Position numbers and translations under genes: made by a program
In this document: positions 14,725 to 19,357 of the stretch, in pieces
Layout of the letters: every line of letters starts with the position of its first letter
Position numbering within the stretch: the first letter of the stretch is position 1
Notes under the pieces: model-generated
What the model was told of the DNA's origin: nothing
Databases searched by the model: none
The model's input: only the letters and a program-made list of their open reading frames with translations
Assembly (NCBI GenBank): GCA_949744025.1
Contig: CATJWA010000190.1
Location: 1-19,357 of the forward strand
Length of the DNA stretch: 19,357 nucleotides
From: an uncultured Eubacteriales bacterium
GTDB lineage: Bacteria; Bacillota; Clostridia; Oscillospirales; Oscillospiraceae
Direction of reading: 5' to 3'

Positions 14725-15825
14725 TTAATTTATTCCCGCCAGCTCCTCCACGCTGAAAATGCGCCTTGCGAAAAACGCCGCGGAGGCCATCGCGAACACT
14801 CCCGCGCAGCACTTTGCCAGCAGCATCGGCATCACCACGCTCCTGTCAACCGAGGAGGTAAAGCCAAGGTGGCAGCCGAGCATACAGCCTGCCGAGGCGG
14901 AAAACGCGGCGAAAAATACCCTGCCCTTCACATTCATGTTTTTGTAATCAGAATAGCCCGGCACAAGGCTTGTCAGCGCAATAACCGTGGAGAGCACGGC
15001 CACGTCGTTTATCCCCGTGCGCTCTCCGAGCCTTTTCAGCGGCCCTGACAGCGCGCGGCGCAGCACGTACAGCAGCGGCAGCGAGCCTGCCAGAGAGAGC
15101 ACTATCGTGCCCACGGTGCGAAAGCCCTCGCTTATTGGCTTCATGCCCGGTATGACAACCAGCCCGGTCATCGCCTCCACAGCCGCGCCTGCAAGACCGA
15201 CGGTTATCACCGCAAGCAGCAGCTTTGCGAAAACGCGAAAGGCTCTTATCGTCCCGTTCGGCGCCAGCAGCAGCCCGCAGACCACCACCGCCGCGACAAC
15301 TATCACCGGTATCAGGTTTATCAGCACCGTAAGCGCCGGCAGCCCCATCGCAAGGCCGCCGATAAAGCAGGCCACGGGGTCAAATATGTAGCCGGCAAGA
15401 ATACCTATTGCAAAGGGCCGGTAATCCTCCCTGCGTATCAGTCCGCAGGCTACGGGTATGGCAAAGGATATCGCGTTGCCCATCACCGAGCCGACCACAA
15501 GTCCGCCGAACAGCGCCAGATTCTGATCCTCGGCCAGCGCGGCGGCGAGCGGATAGCCTATGTCGCAGGACATGACTATGCCCGGAAACATCGCCGCGTC
15601 CGCGCCTACGAGCGAGAACAGCGCCCTCACCCCGCCCCCGAGCAGAGAGGCCAGCACCGGAGCAATCGACATCAATCCCACGCAGGAGAGTGTCGTCGGT
15701 CCCATGAGCCCGAACGCCCGCTCAAATTCTCCGCCCAGTCCAAAGCGGCTGCCGAACAGCCGGTCCAATGCGCCCAGCACAAAGAACGCGGCCATGATTA
15801 TCATAATTATTCCGGAAACACTCAT
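14725..15825 (-). CDS. eutH: EutH-type ethanolamine transporter (366 aa)
   Basis: EutH proteins are inner-membrane facilitators for ethanolamine. About ten to eleven membrane segments are seen, with family stretches such as GALDRLFGSRFGLGGEFERAF, MGPTTLSCVGLMSIAP, MFPGIVMSCDIGYPLA, GSVMGNAISFAIPVACG and SASAGCMLGCHLGFTSS. The length is normal. The start is the ATG at 15825 with GAAGGAG six bases upstream; an in-frame ATG at 15864 lacks a site. No eutBC lyase, eutA, cobalamin or microcompartment gene is in the window, so this copy is an orphan here. It follows the DegV gene by 77 bases on the same strand and may share its transcript. Ethanolamine as the substrate is inferred from the family. 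Confidence 0.88.
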   Translation of the reverse strand: MSVSGIIMIIMAAFFVLGALDRLFGSRFGLGGEFERAFGLMGPTTLSCVGLMSIAPVLASLLGGGVRALFSLVGADAAMFPGIVMSCDIGYPLAAALAEDQNLALFGGLVVGSVMGNAISFAIPVACGLIRREDYRPFAIGILAGYIFDPVACFIGGLAMGLPALTVLINLIPVIVVAAVVVCGLLLAPNGTIRAFRVFAKLLLAVITVGLAGAAVEAMTGLVVIPGMKPISEGFRTVGTIVLSLAGSLPLLYVLRRALSGPLKRLGERTGINDVAVLSTVIALTSLVPGYSDYKNMNVKGRVFFAAFSASAGCMLGCHLGFTSSVDRSVVMPMLLAKCCAGVFAMASAAFFARRIFSVEELAGIN

Positions 15826-15902
15826 TTCAGTCTCCTTCCCGAAATACGGGAGAGGAAGCTCCACGATTTCAGATATTTATATTTTCATTCTGCGTTCGAA
15901 TA

Positions 15903-16778
15903 TTATTTCGGCCTCTTTCCGGCAAAGAACAGCGCCAGGCCGCCGGGTCCCGCGTGCGCGGCCAGAACGGGGGCCATGCAGTTGACCGTTATTTCCGCGT
16001 CCGCGTATATGTCCCTCACCGCCCCGGCAAGAAGCTGCGCATCCTGCTCGCAGTCGGCATGGGTGATGTATACCTCCCGCTTCCCCTCTCCGCGCGACTG
16101 TTTTTCCACATATCCCGCCAGCTCGCGTACAGAGTTTTTGCGTCCGCGCGCCTTGGAGATGACGGAGATTTTACCCTCGCGGTCAAAGTTGAGTATCGGC
16201 TTTACCGCCAGCACCGAGCCGATTATCGCCGCCGCGGCGGATATTCTCCCCCCACGGCGCAGATGGTCGAGGCTGTCCACCGTGAACATGTGCACTATGC
16301 GCGTTTTCGCGCCCTCGGCGTGGGCGGCCGCGTCCTGCACAGACATGCCCTCAACCCGCCAGGTGGCAAGCTGCTTGAGAAGTATGCCGGTCCCGAGCGA
16401 GGCACAAAGGCTGTCAAGCACTATAATTTTCCGCTCGGGATACTCCTCCCGCAGCTCGGACGCTGCTATGCAGGCGTTGTTGTAGCCTCCCGTAAGCGTG
16501 GATGACAGCGGCACGGCCAGCACGTCCCTGCCGTTTTTAAGCGAGGCCTCCATCGCCTCCAACCAGTATGACGGCGCGGTCGCGCTTGTGCCCACCTTCA
16601 GCCCCGAGCGAAGCGCGGCGTAAAAGTCCCGCCGGCTGAGCTCGCGCCAGTCCGCGTAGTGCATGAAGCTGCTGCTGCCTACATTCACCCCGACCGGCAG
16701 TATGCTTATGTCCTGCTCCTCCGCCTGCTCAACCGTAAGGTCACAGGTCGAGTCGGCCAAAATATCAAAATATGCCAA
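15903..16778 (-). CDS. DegV family fatty-acid-binding protein (291 aa)
   Basis: DegV/FakB proteins hold a fatty acid in a two-domain fold; with FakA kinase some of them feed exogenous fatty acids into phospholipid synthesis. Visible marks are ILADSTCDL at the N-terminus, KVGTSATAPS, the ligand loop SSTLTGGYNNA, LDHLRRGGRIS with AVKPIL, and the C-terminal HAGPGGLALFF. The length is typical. I use the TTG at 16778-16776, which follows GGAGGTGA with proper spacing and starts the protein as (M)AYFDILADS. The longer frame to 16853 would run through the ribosome site and the promoter region. A fakA homologue is not in the window. Confidence 0.92.
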   Translation of the reverse strand: MAYFDILADSTCDLTVEQAEEQDISILPVGVNVGSSSFMHYADWRELSRRDFYAALRSGLKVGTSATAPSYWLEAMEASLKNGRDVLAVPLSSTLTGGYNNACIAASELREEYPERKIIVLDSLCASLGTGILLKQLATWRVEGMSVQDAAAHAEGAKTRIVHMFTVDSLDHLRRGGRISAAAAIIGSVLAVKPILNFDREGKISVISKARGRKNSVRELAGYVEKQSRGEGKREVYITHADCEQDAQLLAGAVRDIYADAEITVNCMAPVLAAHAGPGGLALFFAGKRPK

Positions 16779-16831
16779 AATTTCACCTCCTGTAAGTCTC
16801 TGTTCAGGATTCTTTAATAACCTATTTTTTA

Positions 16832-16840
16832 ATATTACCA
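16832..16840 (-). promoter_or_regulatory. Possible extended -10 promoter of the DegV gene
   Basis: On the minus strand TGG-TAATAT (16840-16832) forms an extended -10 box about 50 bases before the TTG start. No good -35 box is visible. The rest of 16841-16955 shows no gene. Confidence 0.35.
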
Positions 16841-16955
16841 CATTTTTCTGCAAAAAGATAGCCTCCGCCTAAACAATATTTTTTCTCACTTCCACAACTC
16901 CCATTATTAAAATGTTCCCCGTCTGCGGCCCGACGCAAAGCTTCCTCCTGACAGC

Positions 16956-16990
16956 AAAAAGCGGAGGCTCAGTTGAGCCTCCGCTTTTTT
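16956..16990 (-). terminator. Intrinsic terminator of gap
   Basis: A 15-bp stem AAAAAGCGGAGGCTC/GAGCCTCCGCTTTTT with an AGTT loop sits directly after the gap stop codon and ends in a T-run on the minus strand (and on the plus strand as well). Confidence 0.9.
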
Positions 16991-16996
16991 GCTTCT

Positions 16997-18010
16997 TTAC
17001 TTGTGGTCAACGCTGTACATGTGCTTTATCAGCTCCAGCACCTTGTTGGAGTAGCCCATCTCGTTGTCGTACCAGCTCACGACCTTAACGAAGGTGTCGG
17101 TCAGCGCTATGCCGGCCTTGGCGTCGAAGATGGAGGTGCGGGCGTCGCCCAGGAAGTCGGAGGAGACAACCGCGTCCTCGGTGTAGCCCAGAATGCCCTT
17201 GAGCTCGCCCTCGGCGGCCTTCTTCATGGCCTCGCATATCTCGTCGTACTTTGCGGGCTTTGCCAGATTCACGGTCAGGTCAACCACGGAGACGTCCAGC
17301 GTGGGAACGCGCATGGACATGCCGGTCAGCTTTCCGTTGAGCTCGGGAATGACCTTGCCCACGGCCTTGGCGGCGCCGGTGGAGGAGGGGATTATGTTGC
17401 CCGCCGCGGCGCGGCCGCCGCGCCAGTCCTTCATGGACACGCCGTCAACGGTTTTCTGCGTGGCGGTGGTGGCATGCACGGTGGTCATCAGGCCGTCGGT
17501 GATGCCCCAGTTGTCGTTTAGGACCTTGGCAATGGGGGCAAGGCAGTTGGTGGTGCAGGAGGCGTTGGAGACAAACTGCATCTCGGGCTTGTAAGCGTCC
17601 AGGTTGACGCCGCAGACGAACATGGGCGTGTCGTCCTTGGAGGGAGCGGACATGACAACCTTCTTCGCGCCGGCAGTGATATGGGCCTGAGCCTTCTCCT
17701 TGGTCAGGAACAGGCCGGTGGACTCGATGACGTACTCGGCCTCAAGCTTTCCCCAGGGGATGTTGGCGGGGTCTCGCTCGGCAAAAATGGGAATGGACTG
17801 TCCGTTGACGATGATGTGGCTCTCGTCGGCGGAAACCTCACCCTTGAACCGGCCGTGCATGGTGTCGTACTTAAGCATATAGGCCAGGTAGTCGGCGGGG
17901 CACAGGTCGTTTATGCCCACAATCTCGATCTCGGGATGATTCACGGTCGCGCGGAATACCATTCTGCCGATGCGGCCGAAGCCATTGATGCCTACTTTGA
18001 TTTTGCTCAT
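16997..18010 (-). CDS. gap: Glyceraldehyde-3-phosphate dehydrogenase, type I (337 aa)
   Basis: GAPDH makes 1,3-bisphosphoglycerate from glyceraldehyde-3-phosphate with NAD+ in glycolysis. The NAD-binding start KVGINGFGRIGRMVFR, the IND aspartate of NAD-dependent forms (residue 35), the catalytic SNASCTTNC (Cys152), TTVHATTATQKTVDG, WRGGRAAAGNIIPSSTGAAKAVGKV and WYDNEMGYSNKV are all intact. The ATG at 18010 has GGAGGA at normal spacing. The gene appears monocistronic, with its own promoter and terminator. pgk, tpi and other glycolytic genes are not nearby, so it is not in a gapA operon here. Confidence 0.97.
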   Translation of the reverse strand: MSKIKVGINGFGRIGRMVFRATVNHPEIEIVGINDLCPADYLAYMLKYDTMHGRFKGEVSADESHIIVNGQSIPIFAERDPANIPWGKLEAEYVIESTGLFLTKEKAQAHITAGAKKVVMSAPSKDDTPMFVCGVNLDAYKPEMQFVSNASCTTNCLAPIAKVLNDNWGITDGLMTTVHATTATQKTVDGVSMKDWRGGRAAAGNIIPSSTGAAKAVGKVIPELNGKLTGMSMRVPTLDVSVVDLTVNLAKPAKYDEICEAMKKAAEGELKGILGYTEDAVVSSDFLGDARTSIFDAKAGIALTDTFVKVVSWYDNEMGYSNKVLELIKHMYSVDHK

Positions 18011-18066
18011 AACTGATTCCTCCGTTTAGAAAATTTTCCGGCCCGTTCACGGGTCTGATATAAAAT

Positions 18067-18081
18067 ATACATCAAATGTAT
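18067..18081. promoter_or_regulatory. Palindrome in the gap leader (operator candidate)
   Basis: ATACAT-caa-ATGTAT is a perfect six-base inverted repeat. It lies about 20-34 bases downstream of the predicted gap transcription start, a place where a bound repressor could block elongation. The binding protein is unknown. Confidence 0.35.
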
Positions 18082-18106
18082 TGTGCGCTCACTGTATCTA
18101 TTAGCT

Positions 18107-18135
18107 ATTATGCACTATTCCCCCGCTTTTGTAAA
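18107..18135 (-). promoter_or_regulatory. Promoter of gap
   Basis: On the minus strand TTTACA (18135-18130), a 17-base spacer, then CATAAT (18112-18107). Start predicted near 18100, leaving a leader of about 90 bases. Confidence 0.65.
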
Positions 18136-18186
18136 GCAAAAAGAACCAAAATACTTAAATTCTGCCAATTCGACAAAGCCCGCGTC

Positions 18187-18972
18187 CTATTTTCCGACGC
18201 TGCGGGAGAAGGACACTCCGTTTTTGTGCAGGAAAACATCCAGCTTCACCCTGTCCGCGCGAATGGTGCTCTGCGTAAACTCGTAAACCATGCCCGACTC
18301 GGTGCTCGTGCGCCGCTGCACAAAGAACGCGCCGCTGCCCGGCTTGCAGCCCAAAAGCTCAGCCTCACGCCGGCCGAGCGTCACCGCCTCATAGGAGTCC
18401 ACGGCGTTGTCGGGGATTATTCCCACCTCGTACAGCAGGCTGTAGAAGCTGTGCGTCTCCAGCAGTTCGCGCGTCAGCCCCGGGTAGATGTACTGCGGGT
18501 AGAACGATGTCTCCAGAATAAGCGGCTCACCGTCAACATTGCGCAGGCGCGTGAAGCGGTAAACCTTAGCGTCCTCACTCGGCAGCTCCAGCACACGCAC
18601 TATGTCCGGCGTCGGGGTTATAAGCTCAAACTCCATTAACACGGACGAGGGCGTCATGCCCATGGCGCTGACCTCGCTGGTGAAGGAATATATCATGTCG
18701 CTGGTGCGCTTGACCTTCGGCTCGGCGACAAAGGTGCCTCTGCCCTGACGGCGCACCACAAGTCCCTCGGCCTCCAGCGCGCCTATCGCCTGGCGCACGG
18801 TGCTGCGCGATATGTCAAAGCTGCGGCACAGCTCCGCCTCCGACGGCAGCAGGTCGCCCGTCCCCAGCGTGCCGGCGGAGATATTGCGCTTTACTATGCT
18901 CACAAGCTGCGAATACAGCGGTATGTCGCTCTCCGGCGAGAGCGTGCTCATAAGAATCGGATTTTTGGACAT
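18187..18972 (-). CDS. GntR-family transcriptional regulator, HutC/UTRA subfamily (261 aa)
   Basis: This is a DNA-binding repressor or activator that responds to a small ligand. The winged helix spans about residues 18-85 (IPLYSQLVSIVKRNISAG, LLPSEAELCRSFDISRSTVRQAI, EGLVVRRQGRGTFVAEP). A UTRA ligand domain follows to the end (VYRFTRLRNVDGEPLILETSFYP, FYSLLYEVGIIPDNAVDSYEAV, FTQSTIRADRVKLDVFL). The ATG at 18972 has AAGGAG seven bases upstream. The frame extends to 19062 but would cover the promoter, so the longer form is rejected. It faces away from rplJ and lies upstream of gap on the same strand. UTRA regulators usually sense sugars, amino acids or other small metabolites, and the ligand here is unknown. 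Confidence 0.93.
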   Translation of the reverse strand: MSKNPILMSTLSPESDIPLYSQLVSIVKRNISAGTLGTGDLLPSEAELCRSFDISRSTVRQAIGALEAEGLVVRRQGRGTFVAEPKVKRTSDMIYSFTSEVSAMGMTPSSVLMEFELITPTPDIVRVLELPSEDAKVYRFTRLRNVDGEPLILETSFYPQYIYPGLTRELLETHSFYSLLYEVGIIPDNAVDSYEAVTLGRREAELLGCKPGSGAFFVQRRTSTESGMVYEFTQSTIRADRVKLDVFLHKNGVSFSRSVGK

Positions 18973-19033
18973 TGACGTGCTCCTTAGCCATGCGCGCCGA
19001 TTCACAGGTGCGCGGGAAATATCTGACATGTTT

Positions 19034-19062
19034 AATATATCACATACGTTTAACCTTTGCAA
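19034..19062 (-). promoter_or_regulatory. Promoter of the GntR gene
   Basis: On the minus strand TTGCAA (19062-19057), a 17-base spacer, then TATATT (19039-19034). Start near 19027. Similar ACATGTTTAA (19026-19035) and ACATACGTTTAA (19042-19053) sequences flank the -10 box and could be autoregulatory sites. Confidence 0.7.
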
Positions 19063-19115
19063 GCATATTTTGCCTTATTCGTCAGAAAAATAACGCGAAA
19101 AAAAATAAAAAAATA

Positions 19116-19144
19116 TTGACATGCCTGTCTTTTTCTGATAATAT
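19116..19144 (+). promoter_or_regulatory. Promoter of the rplJ operon
   Basis: A perfect TTGACA (19116-19121), a 17-base spacer, then TAATAT (19139-19144), with an A-rich stretch upstream like an UP element. Start near 19151. Confidence 0.85.
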
Positions 19145-19150
19145 TGAATG

Positions 19151-19304
19151 GCGCTCCAAAGACAGCAGGCGGCCAGCCGTGTCCGGCTCCGGCCATAATT
19201 CCTGCCGAGGACAGCATCAACATTTTGATTGCTTTCTGCCTCCGTGTCTTTCGGCACGGGGCTTTTCTTTTTCGGGCGCAAGAAATAACCCCGGAGGTGA
19301 AATC
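19151..19304 (+). ncRNA. Ribosomal protein L10 leader with attenuator
   Basis: The 150-base leader carries the L10-binding pattern CCAAAGACAGCAGG ... CCTGCCGAGGACAG, recognised from known L10 leaders. It ends in a terminator-like hairpin, GCCtCCGTG (19238-19246) with CACGGGGC (19255-19262), followed by TTTTCTTTTT. L10 (with L12) binding to such leaders lowers expression of rplJ and rplL. Confidence 0.85.
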
Positions 19305-19357
19305 ATGCCGAACGCAAAAGTTCTCAGCGAAAAGCAGGCCATAGTCGCGGCGCTGAC
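19305..19357 (+). CDS. rplJ: 50S ribosomal protein L10, 5' end only
   Basis: The 17 visible codons read MPNAKVLSEKQAIVAAL, the typical L10 N-terminus. GGAGGTG (19293-19299) gives a strong ribosome site five bases before the ATG. The L10 leader directly upstream supports the call. L10 anchors the L7/L12 stalk on the large subunit. The rest of the gene, and probably rplL, lie beyond the window. Confidence 0.92.
   Translation, partial: MPNAKVLSEKQAIVAAL

Overview
The window looks like chromosomal DNA of a GC-rich, low-branching Firmicute, most likely a Clostridia member of the Oscillospirales type. This is inferred from family content only: an rpsO-pnp pair, a DegV protein, a Firmicutes-style L10 leader before rplJ, an SLH-domain surface protein, strong GGAGG ribosome binding sites with some GTG/TTG starts, and sigma-A type promoters. 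No rRNA, tRNA, CRISPR array, transposase or phage gene was seen.

Layout. 1-802 (minus): two adjacent methylguanine-DNA methyltransferase-domain genes, the second cut by the window edge. 893-1020: a small gene-free element bounded by a 10-bp inverted repeat. 1124-1759 (plus): a short formate/nitrite-transporter family channel. 1920-4410 (plus): an AT-richer pair with its own strong promoter, a CapA-type metallophosphatase and an acyltransferase-3 membrane protein; this looks like an acquired cell-surface polymer module. The capA gene is broken in this copy by an (AT)11 tract that puts the 5' end out of frame with the rest. Twelve or nine repeat units would restore one reading frame, so it is a strong candidate for an ON/OFF phase-variable switch. 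4613-10088 (minus): one operon of membrane adaptor, ABC ATPase, MacB-type permease and SLH-domain protein, read from a near-consensus promoter at 10207-10179. 10434-11831 (plus): a sodium/alanine-type symporter whose only start codon with a good ribosome site is ACG. 11863-14562 (minus): pnp and rpsO, with a structured 270-bp spacer between them. 14725-16778 (minus): an orphan EutH-type transporter and a DegV lipid-binding protein. 16997-18010 (minus): gap. 18187-18972 (minus): a GntR/HutC regulator. 19116-19357 (plus): promoter, L10 leader with attenuator, and the start of rplJ.

How the parts work together. pnp/rpsO, gap and rplJ are housekeeping genes. The adaptor-ATPase-permease-SLH operon would form a MacAB-like export machine that passes a substrate through the envelope, with the SLH protein probably its cell-wall-anchored partner. 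Its divergent promoter region carries two different sets of three 11-bp-spaced direct repeats, which suggests control by OmpR/PhoB-type response regulators. The most notable observations are the (AT)n switch in capA, the ACG start of the symporter, the paired 11-bp repeat arrays, the internally duplicated adaptor, and the structured rpsO-pnp spacer.
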